From: Betaproteobacteria bacterium
GTDB taxonomy: Bacteria; Pseudomonadota; Gammaproteobacteria; Burkholderiales; Rhodocyclaceae
Length of the DNA: 53,189 nucleotides
Direction of reading: 5' to 3'
Assembly: GCA_016868295.1 (NCBI GenBank)
Contig: VGHJ01000017.1
Coordinates: 1 to 53,189, forward strand
The translations under genes and the position numbers were made by a program. The notes beneath the pieces are model-generated. The model worked only from the letters and a program-made list of their open reading frames with translations. It was not told the origin of the DNA and did not search any database. Positions 32,705-46,701 of the stretch are shown piece after piece (the stretch's first letter is position 1; each line of letters opens with the position of its first letter).

Positions 32705-33755
32705 AAACGATTCTGGTCATGGCCGGCGGCACCGGCGGGCATGTGTTTCCGGGCCTCGCGGTGGCCGACTTTCTGCATGCGCGCGGCTGGCGCATCGTCT
32801 GGATGGGCAACCCCGAGGGCATGGAGGCGAAGCTGGTGCCGGCGCGCGGCTACGAGATGGCCTGGGTGCGCTTCGCCGCGCTGCGCGGCAAGGGCTTCCT
32901 GCGCGCGCTGCTGCTGCCGGTGAATCTGCTGCGCGCCTTCCGCCAGGCGCTGTGCGAACTGTCGCGCGTCAAGCCGAATGTCGTGCTCGGCATGGGCGGC
33001 TACGTCACCTTCCCCGGCGGCATGATGGCGGCGCTCACCGGGCGGCCGCTGGTGGTGCATGAACAGAACTCCGTGGCGGGTCTGGCCAACCGGGTGCTGG
33101 CCGGCGTCGCCGATCGCATCCTCACCGGCTTTCCCGGCGTGGTGAGGAAGGGGGAGTGGACCGGCAACCCGGTGCGCGCGGAGATTGCCGGCCTGCCCGC
33201 GCCGGCGCAGCGCTATGCCGCCCGCAGCGGCCGGCTCGACGTGCTGGTGGTGGGCGGCAGCCTGGGCGCCCAGGCACTCAACGACGCCGTGCCGCGGGCG
33301 CTGACTTTGATCCCCGAGGCGGAGCGGCCGCGCGTGACGCACCAGTCCGGCGCGAAGCAGATCGACGCCCTGCGCGCCGCCTACGCCGTGGCTGGCGTGG
33401 AGGCGGAACTGCTGCCCTTCATCGACGACATGGCGGCGCGCTATGCCGCGGCCGACCTGGTGGTCTGCCGCGCCGGCGCGCTCACCGTCGCCGAGTTGGC
33501 GGCGGCGGGCGTCGCCAGCGTGCTGGTGCCCTTCCCGCACGCGGTGGACGACCACCAGACCGGCAATGCGCGCTTCCTCTCCGACGCCGGCGCGGCCATC
33601 CTGCTGCCGCAGTCCGAACTCGCGCCGGAGAGGCTCGCCGCCCTGCTGCGCGAACAAACGCGCGCGAAGCTGGCGGCCATGGCGCAGAAGGCGCGCGCGC
33701 TGGCCAAGCCCGAGGCGACGCGCTACGTGGCGGAAATCTGCATGGAGATTGCCCG

Positions 33756-33759
<4 letters not shown>
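32701..33759 (+). CDS. murG: Undecaprenyl-PP-MurNAc-pentapeptide GlcNAc transferase MurG
   Basis: A 352-residue peripheral GT28 glycosyltransferase that converts lipid I to lipid II on the inner face of the membrane. Motifs: [16 protein letters not shown] (G-loop 1), [34 protein letters not shown] (G-loop 3) and the C-terminal [14 protein letters not shown] with [17 protein letters not shown] overlaps ftsW; stop overlaps murC. Normal length. Confidence 0.96.
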
Positions 33760-35133
<1,374 letters not shown>

Positions 35134-35147
<14 letters not shown>

Positions 35148-36048
35148 GATGACCCGCATCGAGCACGCGCTGCGCGGCGAACTGCGGTTCAACGAGCCGA
35201 TGGCGCGGCACGTCACCTGGCGCGCCGGCGGCGCGGCGGCGCGCGCCTACGTGCCGGCCGACCTCGACGACCTCGCCGCCTTCCTGCGCGCCACGCGCAT
35301 CGACGAGCCGCTGCTCTTCGTCGGCCTCGGCAGCAACCTGCTGGTGCGCGACGGCGGCTTCGACGGCACCGCGGTGTTCCTCCACGCCGTGCTGGGGAGA
35401 CTGACTTTTGCCGACGGCCTGGTGTATGCGGAAGCCGGCGTCGCCAGCCCGAAGGTGGCGCGCTTCGCCGCCAACCACGGTCTCGCCGGCGCGGAGTTCC
35501 TCGCCGGCATTCCCGGTACGGTCGGCGGGGCGCTGGCCATGAACGCCGGCTGCTACGGCGACGAGACCTGGGGCATCGTCGAGCGCGTGCTGACGCTCGA
35601 CCGGCGCGGCAATCTGCGCAGCCGCACGGCGGAGGACTTCGAGATCGGCTACCGCCATGTCGGCCTGGCCGAGGCGAGCGACGAAGTGTTCGCCGCCGCC
35701 TGGTTCCGCCTGCCGACGGGGGAAGGCGCGGCCTCGCGCGCGCGCATCCGCGAGTTGCTGGAGAAGCGCATCGCCAGCCAGCCGCTGCAATTGCCCAACG
35801 CCGGCTCGGTGTTCCGCAACCCGCCGGACGACCACGCCGCGCGGCTGATCGAGGCGGCCGGGCTGAAGGGGCTGCAGGTGGGCGGCGCGCGGGTGTCGGA
35901 GAAGCACGCCAATTTCATCGTGAACGCCGAGCGGCGGGCAAGCGCGGCGGACATCGAGGCGCTGATCGAGCGGGTGCAGGAGACTGTGCGCGAGAAGTTC
36001 GGCGTCGAGCTGGTGCGGGAAGTCAGGATCGTAGGAGATAAACCGTGA
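35134..36048 (+). CDS. murB: UDP-N-acetylenolpyruvoylglucosamine reductase MurB
   Basis: A 304-residue FAD enzyme that reduces enolpyruvyl-UDP-GlcNAc to UDP-MurNAc. FAD-binding [13 protein letters not shown] and [23 protein letters not shown], and catalytic-region NAGSVFRNP (the Ser proton donor) and [10 protein letters not shown] are visible; it is a type II MurB by length and loop pattern. ATG overlaps murC by 14 nt; ddl overlaps its stop by 4 nt. Contains an exact GACTGACTTTTG motif (35399-35410) coding RLTF. Confidence 0.95.
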
Positions 36049-36959
36049 GCAGGGAATTCGGAAAGGTGGCGGTGCTGCTGGGCGGATCGTCGGCGGAGCG
36101 CGAGATCTCGCTGATGTCGGGCAACGCGGTGCTGGCGGCGCTGAAGAAAGGCGGGGTCGACGCCCACGCCTTCGATCCGGCCGAGCGGCCGCTGTGGGCG
36201 CTGAAGGAGGAAGGCTTCGCGCGCGCCTTCATCGCCCTGCACGGCCGCGGCGGCGAGGACGGCACGCTGCAGGGCGCGCTCGAGGTGCTCGGCATTCCCT
36301 ACACCGGCAGCGGCGTCATGGCCTCGGCGCTCTCCATGGACAAGTGGCGCACCAAGATGGTCTGGCACGCCAACCAGCTGCCGACGCCGGCCTGGCACAT
36401 CCTCAGGGCCGACAGCGACTGGAATGCCGTCGCCGACGAGCTCGGCCTGCCGGTCTTCGTCAAGCCGGCGCGCGAGGGCTCCAGCGTCGGCGCCGCCAAG
36501 GTGACGCGCGCCGCCGACCTGCGCGCGGCGTACGAGGCGGCAGTGAAGCACGACCCGCTGGTGATCGCCGAGCAGTTCATCGCCGGCGAGGAACTGACCG
36601 CCGCCTTCCTCGGCGAGCAGGCCCTGCCGCTGGTGCGCATCGTCGCGCCCGGAGGCAACTACGACTGGCAGAACAAGTACTTCAGTGACGAGACGCAGTA
36701 TTTCTGCCCGAGCGGACTGCCCGAGACGGCGGAGGAGACGATCCAGGACCTGGTGATGGAGGCGGCGCGGCTGCTCGACTGCCGCGGCTGGGGCCGCGCC
36801 GACCTGATGCTGGATGCGGCGGGCAAGCCCTGGCTGCTGGAGATGAACACCTCGCCGGGCATGACCGGGCATTCGCTGGTGCCGATGGCGGCGCGCGCCG
36901 TCGGCATCGATTTCGGGGAACTGTGCCTGGGGATTCTGGAGCGGGCGACGCTTGGCTAA
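36045..36959 (+). CDS. ddlB: D-alanine–D-alanine ligase
   Basis: A 304-residue ATP-grasp enzyme that joins two D-Ala for the pentapeptide end. Motifs: [64 protein letters not shown] (ATP Lys), [15 protein letters not shown] (Mg ligands). GTG overlaps the murB stop. The short DdlB type is typical of dcw clusters. Confidence 0.96.
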   Translation: MSREFGKVAVLLGGSSAEREISLMSGNAVLAALKKGGVDAHAFDPAERPLWALKEEGFARAFIALHGRGGEDGTLQGALEVLGIPYTGSGVMASALSMDKWRTKMVWHANQLPTPAWHILRADSDWNAVADELGLPVFVKPAREGSSVGAAKVTRAADLRAAYEAAVKHDPLVIAEQFIAGEELTAAFLGEQALPLVRIVAPGGNYDWQNKYFSDETQYFCPSGLPETAEETIQDLVMEAARLLDCRGWGRADLMLDAAGKPWLLEMNTSPGMTGHSLVPMAARAVGIDFGELCLGILERATLG

Positions 36960-37725
36960 GAGAAAGGCAAACGACAGTGCGGGATTCTGGGACAGGCCGC
37001 CGCTGATGAACCTGATCGCCGATCTGCTGTTCTTCGCGTCCGCGCTGGCGCTCGGCTATGCCGCCACGCTGGCCGTGGCGTTCCTGCCGTTCTTTCCGCT
37101 GCGCGAGGTGGTGGTGGGCGGCACGCTGAGCGAAGTGACGCCGACGCAGATCGAGTACGCCGCACGCAATGCCATGACCGGCAACTTCCTCACGGTGAAC
37201 CTCGACGCCGTGCGCGCCGCCTTCGAGAAGCTGCCCTGGGTGCGCAAGGCCGAGGTGCGGCGGCGCTGGCCGAACGCGATCGAGCTGGAGATCGAGGAGC
37301 ACGTCGCCGCCGCGCGCTGGAAACAGGCCGACGGCGCCGAGGCGCGCCTGGTCAACCGAGAGGGCGAGGTGTTCGCCGCGGCGAGCAACGCCGAGCTGCC
37401 GTTCTTCGTCGGGCCGGAAGGGTCCGCGCCGCTGATGCTCGAGCGCTACCGCGAGCTCGGCCCGCTGCTCGAGCCGATCGGACGGCAGCCGAGAGCCGTG
37501 GCGCTCAGCGCGCGCCAGGCCTGGCAGGTGCGGCTCGACGACGGCGTGCTGCTCGACCTCGGGCGCGACCAGGCCAAGTCGCGGGTGAACGAGCGGCTGC
37601 AGCGCTTCACGGCGGCCTACCGCCAGGCGACGGAGCGGCTCAAGGCGCGCGCCGATGTCATCGATTTGCGCTATCCGAACGGCTTCGCCATGCGCGTGGC
37701 GCGGGCAGGGGAAGGGAAGCGATGA
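36952..37725 (+). CDS. ftsQ: Cell division protein FtsQ
   Basis: A 257-residue bitopic divisome protein. It has a short cytoplasmic end, a membrane segment at about residues 19-43, and a periplasmic POTRA domain beginning [17 protein letters not shown], then the FtsQ beta domain ([24 protein letters not shown]). It bridges FtsBL to the other division proteins. The start is a TTG at 36952, 8 nt inside ddlB; a later ATG at 37006 would remove the conserved FWDRPPLM stretch, so TTG is preferred. The gene is followed by a family B repeat instead of the usual tight join to ftsA. Confidence 0.9.
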   Translation: MAKRKANDSAGFWDRPPLMNLIADLLFFASALALGYAATLAVAFLPFFPLREVVVGGTLSEVTPTQIEYAARNAMTGNFLTVNLDAVRAAFEKLPWVRKAEVRRRWPNAIELEIEEHVAAARWKQADGAEARLVNREGEVFAAASNAELPFFVGPEGSAPLMLERYRELGPLLEPIGRQPRAVALSARQAWQVRLDDGVLLDLGRDQAKSRVNERLQRFTAAYRQATERLKARADVIDLRYPNGFAMRVARAGEGKR

Positions 37726-37737
37726 GCGCCGTACGCC

Positions 37738-37833
37738 GGGCCGCCCCAAGTGCGGCGCAGCCAACAACATGGAGCGAGCGCAGCTCGCGAACAAACGTCA
37801 CCCCCTTCCGTGGGAAGGGGCATGGGGGGAAGG
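37738..37833. repeat. Family B repeat, copy 2 (ftsQ–ftsA gap)
   Basis: Matches copy 1 (23851-23938): GGGCCGCCCC, then GGAGCGAGCGCAGCTCGC palindrome, CGTCACCCCCTTCC / GGGAAGGGG hairpin and a GGGGGGAAGG end that is the ftsA RBS. It fills almost the whole 114-bp gap. Confidence 0.88.
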
Positions 37834-37839
37834 TGGTTC

Positions 37840-39072
37840 ATGTCTAAGGAAGTCAAGAATCTCATCGTCGGTCTGGACATCGGCACCTCGAAGATCGTCG
37901 CCATCGTCGCCGAGCTGACGCCCGAGGGCCGGCTCGAGATCCTCGGCCTAGGCACGCATCAGGAGTCGCGCGGCCTGAAGAAGGGCGTGGTGGTGAACAT
38001 CGAGGCGACGGTGAACGCCATCTCGCGCGTCGTCCAGGAAGTCGAGCTGATGGCCGACTGCAAGGTGAAGGAGGTCTACACCGGCATCGCCGGCAGCCAC
38101 ATCAGGAGCTTCAACTCGAACGGCATGGTGGCGATCAAGGACAAGGAGGTCGCGCCGATGGACGTCGAGCGCGTCATCGAGACGGCGCGCGCCATGCCGA
38201 TCCCCTCTGACCAGCAGATCCTGCACATCCTGACGCAGGAGTTCATCGTCGACGGCCAGGACGGCGTGCGCGAGCCGATCGGCATGAGCGGCGTGCGGCT
38301 GGAAGTGAAGACGCACATCGTCACCGGCGCCGTCTCGGCGGCGCAGAACATCGTCAAGTGCGTGCGCCGCTGCGGTCTCGAGGTGGTGGACCTCGTGCTG
38401 CAGCCGCTCGCCTCCAGCTACGCCGTGCTGACCGAGGACGAGAAGGAGCTCGGCGTCTGCCTCGTCGACATCGGCGGCGGCACCACCGACATAGCGGTGT
38501 TCACCCAGGGCGCCATCCGCCACACGGCGGTGATCCCGATCGCCGGCGACCAGATCACCAACGACATCGCCCACGCCCTGCGCACGCCGACGCCGGAAGC
38601 GGAGGAGATCAAGGTGCACTACGGCGTCGCCCTGCAGCAACTGGCCGACGAGGGCGAACTGTTCGAGGTGCCCGGCATCGGCGAGCGCGGGCCGCGCCGG
38701 CTGTCGCGCCAGGCGCTGGCCGACGTCATCGAGCCGCGCGTCACCGAGCTCTACGAACTGATCCAGGCCGAGCTCAGGCGCAGCGGCTACCAGGACCTGC
38801 TCTCCTCGGGCATCGTCATCAGCGGCGGCAGCTCGGTGATGCTCGGCATGGTCGAGCTGGGCGAGGAGATCTTCCACATGCCGGTGCGCCTGGGCATCCC
38901 GAAGTACGGCGGCAGCCTGGCTGAGGTGGTGCAGCACCCGCGCTACGCCACGGCGATGGGCCTGCTCATGGAGGGCATGGCGCAGAAGAAGCGCGGCATC
39001 CAGGCGCACCGGACGCGCACCTTCAAGCAGGTGCTGGGCAGCATGAAATCGTGGTTCGAGAAGAATTTTTGA
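37840..39072 (+). CDS. ftsA: Cell division protein FtsA
   Basis: A 410-residue actin-like protein that anchors FtsZ to the membrane. ATPase motifs: VGLDIGTSKIVAIV (phosphate 1), VDIGGGTTDIAVF (phosphate 2) and SGIVISGGSSVMLG (adenosine). A 1C domain lies between, and the C-terminal MKSWFEKNF is the amphipathic membrane-targeting helix. ATG at 37840 gives the family start; the frame upstream runs through the repeat. The RBS is the repeat end GGGGGGAAGG. Confidence 0.97.
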   Translation: MSKEVKNLIVGLDIGTSKIVAIVAELTPEGRLEILGLGTHQESRGLKKGVVVNIEATVNAISRVVQEVELMADCKVKEVYTGIAGSHIRSFNSNGMVAIKDKEVAPMDVERVIETARAMPIPSDQQILHILTQEFIVDGQDGVREPIGMSGVRLEVKTHIVTGAVSAAQNIVKCVRRCGLEVVDLVLQPLASSYAVLTEDEKELGVCLVDIGGGTTDIAVFTQGAIRHTAVIPIAGDQITNDIAHALRTPTPEAEEIKVHYGVALQQLADEGELFEVPGIGERGPRRLSRQALADVIEPRVTELYELIQAELRRSGYQDLLSSGIVISGGSSVMLGMVELGEEIFHMPVRLGIPKYGGSLAEVVQHPRYATAMGLLMEGMAQKKRGIQAHRTRTFKQVLGSMKSWFEKNF

Positions 39073-39077
39073 GCAGA

Positions 39078-39157
39078 TGCCGGTTGCCGGTTGCCAGTTG
39101 CCGGCAGTCAGAGCGCACAGGTTTCAACTGGCAACCGGAAACTGGCAACAGGCAACT
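39078..39157. repeat. Family C GTTGCC inverted repeat (ftsA–ftsZ gap)
   Basis: Left arm (39078-39104) has CCGGTTGCCGGTTGCCAGTT-like units; the right arm (39125-39157) is its imperfect reverse complement (CAACTGGCAACC, ACTGGCAACAGGCAACTG). Loop about 20 nt. The build, short tandem units facing each other, resembles family A but with a different unit. It starts 6 nt after the ftsA stop; the ftsZ RBS (AAGGAGG, 39169-39175) lies just outside. Confidence 0.82.
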
Positions 39158-39180
39158 GAACTTTTGACAAGGAGGCGAGC

Positions 39181-40338
39181 ATGTTTGAAATCATCGACAA
39201 GGAACCGAGCGGCACGGTCATCAAGGTGGTGGGCGTGGGGGGCGCCGGCGGCAACGCCGTCGACCACATGATCCGCGAGGGCGTGCAGGGCGTGGAATTC
39301 ATCTGCGCCAACACCGACGCCCAGGCGCTCAACCGCAGCGACGCGCACCGGAAGCTGCAGTTCGGCCCCGGTCTGGGCGCCGGCGGCAAGCCGGAGAAGG
39401 CGCGCGCCCTGGCCGAGGTGGAGCGCGAGCGCATCGCCGAAGCCCTGCAGGGCGCGCACATGGCCTTCATCACCGCCGGCATGGGCGGCGGCACCGGCAC
39501 CGGCGCCGCGCCGATCGTCGCCGAGGTGGCGCGCGAGCTGGGCATCCTCACCGTCGCCGTGGTGACCAAGCCCTTCGAGTTCGAGAACGCCAAGCGCATG
39601 GCGGTGGCCGAGCAGGGCCTGGCCGAACTGGCGCGCCACGTCGATTCCCTCATCGTCATCCTCAACGAGCGCCTGATCGACGTGCTGGGCGATGACATCA
39701 GCATGATGGCCGCCTTCAAGACGGCGGACAACGTGCTGAGGAACGCGGTGGGCGGCATCGCCGAGATCATCAACGTGCCGGGGCTGGTGAACGTCGACTT
39801 CGAGGACGTCCGCACGGTGATGGGCGAGATGGGCAAGGCCATGATGGGTTCTGCCATGGCTTCCGGCATGGACCGCGCACGGCTCGCTGCCGAGCAGGCC
39901 GTCGCCAGCCCGCTGCTCGAGGGCATCGAGCTCTCCGGCGCGCGCGGCGTGCTGGTGAACATCTCCGCCAACAGCGCGCTCGGCATGAAGGAGGTGCGCG
40001 AGGTGATGAACACCATCCGCGCCTACGCCGCCGAGGACGCCCACATCATCTTCGGCACGGTGTTCGACGACGCCATGGAGGACGGCCTGCGCGTGACGGT
40101 GGTGGCCACCGGCCTCGGCGCGGCCACGGCGGCGCAGCAGTTCCGCCCGCGCATGGAGGTGGTGGCGCAGAAGACCGGCACGGACAACGCGCCGATCGTC
40201 GAGACCATCAATTACGGCGAACTTGAGACGCCGGTGGTGTTCCGCAGCGGTCGGCGCCATGCCCAAGTCGAGGCGATGGCCGCCAGCGGGGTGGACAAGT
40301 ACGACATCCCCGCCTTCCTGCGCAAGCAGGCCGACTGA
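39181..40338 (+). CDS. ftsZ: Cell division protein FtsZ
   Basis: A 385-residue tubulin-like GTPase forming the Z-ring. Motifs: VGVGGAGGNAVDHM, the tubulin signature GMGGGTGTGAAP, NVDFEDVRTVM and the T7 loop region; the variable linker and the conserved C-terminal peptide YDIPAFLRKQAD (binding FtsA and ZipA-like partners) are present. Strong AAGGAGG site. Preceded by a family C repeat that may change transcript folding between ftsA and ftsZ. Confidence 0.98.
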   Translation: MFEIIDKEPSGTVIKVVGVGGAGGNAVDHMIREGVQGVEFICANTDAQALNRSDAHRKLQFGPGLGAGGKPEKARALAEVERERIAEALQGAHMAFITAGMGGGTGTGAAPIVAEVARELGILTVAVVTKPFEFENAKRMAVAEQGLAELARHVDSLIVILNERLIDVLGDDISMMAAFKTADNVLRNAVGGIAEIINVPGLVNVDFEDVRTVMGEMGKAMMGSAMASGMDRARLAAEQAVASPLLEGIELSGARGVLVNISANSALGMKEVREVMNTIRAYAAEDAHIIFGTVFDDAMEDGLRVTVVATGLGAATAAQQFRPRMEVVAQKTGTDNAPIVETINYGELETPVVFRSGRRHAQVEAMAASGVDKYDIPAFLRKQAD

Positions 40339-40393
40339 TGGCGCGCGGGTCGGCGCAACGGCGTGCGCAGGGCAGCGCGGGGCCCTGCTATGG

Positions 40394-40399
40394 TAAAAT
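40394..40399 (+). promoter_or_regulatory. lpxC -10 element
   Basis: TATGGTAAAATTC: an extended -10 type element (TG-G-TAAAAT), 28 nt before the ATG. Almost the same string (ATGGTAAAATTC) precedes secA. No clear -35. Confidence 0.5.
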
Positions 40400-40426
40400 T
40401 CGCCTCTTTGTCATGGCGTCGTCGTC

Positions 40427-41341
40427 ATGCTGCAGCAGCGCACGTTGAAATCGCTGATCCGCGCCACCGGCGTCGGGCTCCATTCCGGGGTCAAGGTCAC
40501 CATGACCTTGCGCCCGGCGGCGCCCGCCACCGGCATCGTCTTTCGCCGCGTCGACCTCGACCCGCCGGTCGATCTGCGCGCCGAGCCCTTCGCCGTCGGC
40601 GACACGCGCCTCGCCTCCTGCCTGGAGAAGGACGGCGCCAAGATCGCCACCGTAGAGCACCTCATGTCCGCCCTCTCCGGGCTCGGCATCGACAACGTGT
40701 ACGTGGACGTCGACGCGCCCGAACTGCCCATCATGGACGGCAGCGCGGCGCCCTTCGTCTTCCTCATCCAGTCGGCCGGCATCGAGGAGCAGAACGCGCC
40801 CAAGCGCTTCCTGCGCGTGAAGAAGACGGTGCGCGTCGAGGACGGCGACAAATGGGCCGAACTGTCGCCCTACGACGGCTTCCGGCTCACCTTCTCCATC
40901 GTCTTCGACCACCCGGTGTTCGACAAGTCGCGGCCGAGCGTGACGGTGGATTTCGCCGAGCAGTCCTACATCCGCGAGGTGGCGCGCGCGCGCACCTTCG
41001 GCTTCATGCAGGACGTCGAGGCGATGCGCTCGCAGGGCCTGGCCCTCGGCGGCAGCCTGGAGAACGCCATCGTGATGGACGAATACCGCGTGCTCAATGC
41101 CGACGGCCTGCGCTACGGCGACGAATTCGTCAAGCACAAGGTGCTCGACGCGGTGGGCGATCTCTATCTCCTCGGCCATCCCCTGCTGGGCGCCTTTGCC
41201 GCGCACAAGTCCGGGCACGCCCTCAACAACAAGCTGCTGCGCGCCCTGCTGTCCGACCGGACGGCCTGGCAGATGGTCAGCTTCGACAGGATCGAGGACG
41301 CCCCGCCGTCCGTGGCGCGGCTGTTCGCCGAGCCGGCCTGA
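40427..41341 (+). CDS. lpxC: UDP-3-O-acyl-GlcNAc deacetylase LpxC
   Basis: A 304-residue zinc hydrolase, the committed step of lipid A synthesis. Zinc ligands sit in [15 protein letters not shown] (His) and [17 protein letters not shown] (His and Asp); the catalytic His lies in [19 protein letters not shown]. Starts [21 protein letters not shown] as in the family. Its own promoter-like -10 precedes it. The stop overlaps the next start (TGATG). Confidence 0.97.
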   Translation: MLQQRTLKSLIRATGVGLHSGVKVTMTLRPAAPATGIVFRRVDLDPPVDLRAEPFAVGDTRLASCLEKDGAKIATVEHLMSALSGLGIDNVYVDVDAPELPIMDGSAAPFVFLIQSAGIEEQNAPKRFLRVKKTVRVEDGDKWAELSPYDGFRLTFSIVFDHPVFDKSRPSVTVDFAEQSYIREVARARTFGFMQDVEAMRSQGLALGGSLENAIVMDEYRVLNADGLRYGDEFVKHKVLDAVGDLYLLGHPLLGAFAAHKSGHALNNKLLRALLSDRTAWQMVSFDRIEDAPPSVARLFAEPA

Positions 41342-41523
41342 TGCTCCTCCTCAGAATCGTCGGCGTCCTGGTGGCCATCACCGTCGGCGCCGGCATCGTC
41401 GCTTTCCTGTTTACCCGCGACCGACGCTACCTCCGGCTGTCCTGGCAGGTGGCCAAGTACGCCGGCCTGTTTGCCCTGCTGGTGCTGGCGCTGATGTTCT
41501 TCGAGCGCTTGATCGTGTTGTAG
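41341..41523 (+). CDS. Small two-span membrane protein
   Basis: A 60-residue protein with two hydrophobic segments (about residues 3-24 and 41-58) joined by a basic loop (TRDRRYLRLSWQ). The ATG shares a base with the lpxC stop, so translation is likely coupled. No function known to me. Coding is supported by the overlap and the clean two-helix pattern. Confidence 0.7.
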   Translation: MLLLRIVGVLVAITVGAGIVAFLFTRDRRYLRLSWQVAKYAGLFALLVLALMFFERLIVL

Positions 41524-41530
41524 CGCAGCA

Positions 41531-41968
41531 TTATTCTCGGCTGCGCTTGACGAGTCGGGCAAGCGGTTCCTTTAGTGGTGAATCTTCAGGCAAATCAGCT
41601 TCAAGTTGCGTCAGCGCAGCCTTGGCGTGAGCGCTTACTGCGGGCGTAGGCCGCCCCCGCTTTTGTTGCAATGCAATATGGCTGGGTTGCACTTTGACCT
41701 GTATTTCGGTAACCTCTGACCCCTTCGAAGAAAATTCGTCGATCAGGCTCGGCAGCATCTGCCTCAGCTTGGTGGCGACCGCGCCGGAATCGGCGTGGAT
41801 AACAACCACCCCCGACTTGAAATTGGCCACGCGGCTCGCCGCGGCCAGATAGGACGGCGCGATCCGCTCGAAAACGCGCTGCAGTTTAACCAGCCGCCCG
41901 GCATGCGCGGAGAGCCGCGCCAGACCGCCGGTGGTGTTCAGGTAAGCGTCGAGAGAACGCGCTGACAT
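41531..41968 (-). CDS. DciA-like (DUF721) protein
   Basis: A 145-residue protein with the DUF721/DciA core: LARLSAHAGRLVKLQRVFERIAP, YLAAASRVANFKSGVVVIHADSGAVATKLRQMLPSLIDEF. DciA loads or handles the replicative helicase in bacteria that lack DnaC. Its place between lpxC and an M23 peptidase–secA pair on the opposite strand is common in betaproteobacteria. It is somewhat less GC-rich than its neighbours. Confidence 0.8.
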   Translation of the reverse strand: MSARSLDAYLNTTGGLARLSAHAGRLVKLQRVFERIAPSYLAAASRVANFKSGVVVIHADSGAVATKLRQMLPSLIDEFSSKGSEVTEIQVKVQPSHIALQQKRGRPTPAVSAHAKAALTQLEADLPEDSPLKEPLARLVKRSRE

Positions 41969-41991
41969 GTGGATTAGATAGGAGGGACGGC

Positions 41992-42933
41992 GTGCATATT
42001 ATTCTCGTCTCCGACCGACTGGCAACCGCCAAGACCATCACCCTCACCGCCCGCCACCTGGCGCTGGCGACCGTCGGCCTCGTGCTGGCGGTGATCGTGC
42101 TGTCCTCGCTGTTTTCCTACTTCACCGTGCGCCATGCCGCCGAGGTGCGCCTGCCCTTCCTGCAGAGCCTGCTGGTGAGCGTGCGCGAGCAGGAAACCCA
42201 GAAGACGCAGGAATTCCTGCGCGAGAACCTGAACGCCATGGCCGTGCGGCTGGGGCAGCTCCAGGCCCAGCTCATGCGCCTCGATTCGCTCGGCGAGCGA
42301 CTCGGCCAGATCTCCGGCATCAAGCCTTCGGACAAGGCGGCCGACAAGCCGGGCCAGGGCGGCCCCTTCATCGCGCCGGCCAGGCCGCTCACGCCCGACG
42401 ACCTGCAGCGCCAGATCGACCAGTTGTCCCGCCAGATCGACACGAAGGGCGACTACCTCGGCCTGATCGAGACCGAAATGATGGACGAGCGGGTGAAGAA
42501 GAACCAGTTGCCCACGGCCCTGCCCGTCGAGGCGCAGTGGAACGCATCCGGCTTCGGCTGGCGCATCGACCCGTTCACGGGCGAGCAGGCCATGCACGAG
42601 GGCATCGACTTCATCGCCGAAACCGGCACGCCGATCCATGCCGCCGCCGCCGGCATCGTCGTCACCGTCGAGCGCCATCCCCAGTACGGCAACCTGGTCG
42701 AAATCGACCATGGCAACGAGCTGATCACGCGCTATGCCCACGCCTCGAAGGTGCTGGTGAAACAGGGCGCGCTGGTCAAGCGCGGCCAGAAGATAGCCGA
42801 GGTCGGCTCCACCGGCCGCTCCACCGGTCCGCACCTGCATTTCGAGGTGCGCTTCAAGGGCATCGCCCAGAACCCCAACCGCTTCCTGCAGAACGCCCGG
42901 CCGCAGAAGCTGGCGGCTTACCGCCGCAAGTAA
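41992..42933 (+). CDS. M23 family metallopeptidase (LytM type), membrane-anchored
   Basis: A 313-residue protein with a membrane anchor at residues 24-47, a coiled-coil periplasmic stalk (about 60-180) and a C-terminal M23 domain with all zinc residues: H202-x3-D206 (HEGID) and H281-x-H283 (HLHFEV), plus GFGWRIDPF. An active peptidoglycan endopeptidase or an amidase activator is likely; since the ligands are complete, an active enzyme is favoured. GTG start with AGGAGG before it. Ends before a family B repeat and secA. Confidence 0.88.
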   Translation: MHIILVSDRLATAKTITLTARHLALATVGLVLAVIVLSSLFSYFTVRHAAEVRLPFLQSLLVSVREQETQKTQEFLRENLNAMAVRLGQLQAQLMRLDSLGERLGQISGIKPSDKAADKPGQGGPFIAPARPLTPDDLQRQIDQLSRQIDTKGDYLGLIETEMMDERVKKNQLPTALPVEAQWNASGFGWRIDPFTGEQAMHEGIDFIAETGTPIHAAAAGIVVTVERHPQYGNLVEIDHGNELITRYAHASKVLVKQGALVKRGQKIAEVGSTGRSTGPHLHFEVRFKGIAQNPNRFLQNARPQKLAAYRRK

Positions 42934-42941
42934 AAATTCAG

Positions 42942-42999
42942 CCTTCCCCCGGCCCGCTTCCCGCGGAAGGGGGTGACGGCTGTGCGCTTCGCTCCCCCC
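42942..42999. repeat. Family B repeat, copy 3 (reverse orientation)
   Basis: Reverse complement of the other copies: CCTTCCCCCGG, then GCTTCCCGCGGAAGGGGGTGACGG and GCGCTTCGCTCCCCCC. Starts 8 nt after the M23 gene stop. In this orientation it does not supply an RBS. Confidence 0.8.
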
Positions 43000-43032
43000 T
43001 GTCGATGCCGCGGTCAAAGAGGGGCGGCATGG

Positions 43033-43038
43033 TAAAAT
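43033..43038 (+). promoter_or_regulatory. secA -10 element
   Basis: ATGGTAAAATTC (TAAAAT at 43033-43038), the same extended -10-like string as before lpxC, 35 nt upstream of the secA ATG. The -35 region is not obvious. Confidence 0.5.
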
Positions 43039-43072
43039 TCCCCTTTTTTCCAGCCGCCTACCGCGTTTCCGC

Positions 43073-45787
<2,715 letters not shown>

Positions 45788-45811
45788 CGCTCGCTCGCGG
45801 CGCGCAAGACC

Positions 45812-46684
45812 ATGCAGAAAAAACAGGGGGCGCTCGGACTGGAGGCCTGGCTTGGCCGCATCCGCGACCAGGAGCTGCCCATCTTCGGTCGCACCGCCGA
45901 GGAGATCCGCGCGCTCACCGACAGCGAGAGGTCGGCGGTGTCCGAACTGGCCGACGCCATCCTGCGCGACGCCGGCATGACGGCCAAGCTGCTGCGCATC
46001 GCCAACAGCGTGATCTTCAACACCAGCGGCGTGCAGATCACCACCGTGAGCCGGGCCGTCGTCATGCTCGGCTTCGACATGGTGCGGCAGATCGCCCTCT
46101 CGGTCGCCTTCGTCGACACCTTCCTCAAGGGGCATGTGCGCGAGCATGTGCTGCGCGAGATGGGCCGCTCCTTCCACGCCGCGGTACAGGCGCACTGGCT
46201 GGCCGCCAGGCGGCACGACGCCCAGCCCGAGGGAATCATCATCGCCGCGCTGCTCTGCCGCTTCGGCGAGCTGGCCTTCTGGTGCTTTTCCGGCAAGGAG
46301 GGCGAGCGGCTCGACGCGGCCCTGCGCCTCAACCCGGAATACCCCGGCGACACGGAGCAGGCGCTCCTCGGCTTCCGCCTCAGCCAGATGACGGCGGCGC
46401 TGACGCGGGTCTGGCGCGTCAGCCCCCTGCTGCAGAGCGTCCTCAAGGGCGGCTACCCGAAGCGCTCGCGCGAGCATGCCGTGGTGCTGGCCTACCGCCT
46501 GGCCGAGGCGGCGGAGACGGGCTGGCGCTCCGAGCAGGGCCGCGCGCGCCTGAAGGAAGCGGCGGATTACCTGCAACTGCCGATCGAGGACGTGGTCGAA
46601 TCGGTCAGGCAGAATGCCGCCGAGGCCGCCACGCTTGCCGAGTGCTACGGCGCCGGCGAGGCCGCGCGCTTCATCCCGCAATAA
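45812..46684 (+). CDS. HDOD-domain protein
   Basis: A 290-residue cytosolic protein with an HDOD domain: [45 protein letters not shown] domains are HD relatives lacking metal ligands and act in signalling; no GGDEF, EAL or receiver domain is attached here. Partners unknown. It follows secA by 24 nt and precedes argJ by 17 nt, but a functional link to either is not evident. Confidence 0.85.
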   Translation: MQKKQGALGLEAWLGRIRDQELPIFGRTAEEIRALTDSERSAVSELADAILRDAGMTAKLLRIANSVIFNTSGVQITTVSRAVVMLGFDMVRQIALSVAFVDTFLKGHVREHVLREMGRSFHAAVQAHWLAARRHDAQPEGIIIAALLCRFGELAFWCFSGKEGERLDAALRLNPEYPGDTEQALLGFRLSQMTAALTRVWRVSPLLQSVLKGGYPKRSREHAVVLAYRLAEAAETGWRSEQGRARLKEAADYLQLPIEDVVESVRQNAAEAATLAECYGAGEAARFIPQ

Positions 46685-46701
46685 CCGCCCGGAGACCTGT
46701 C

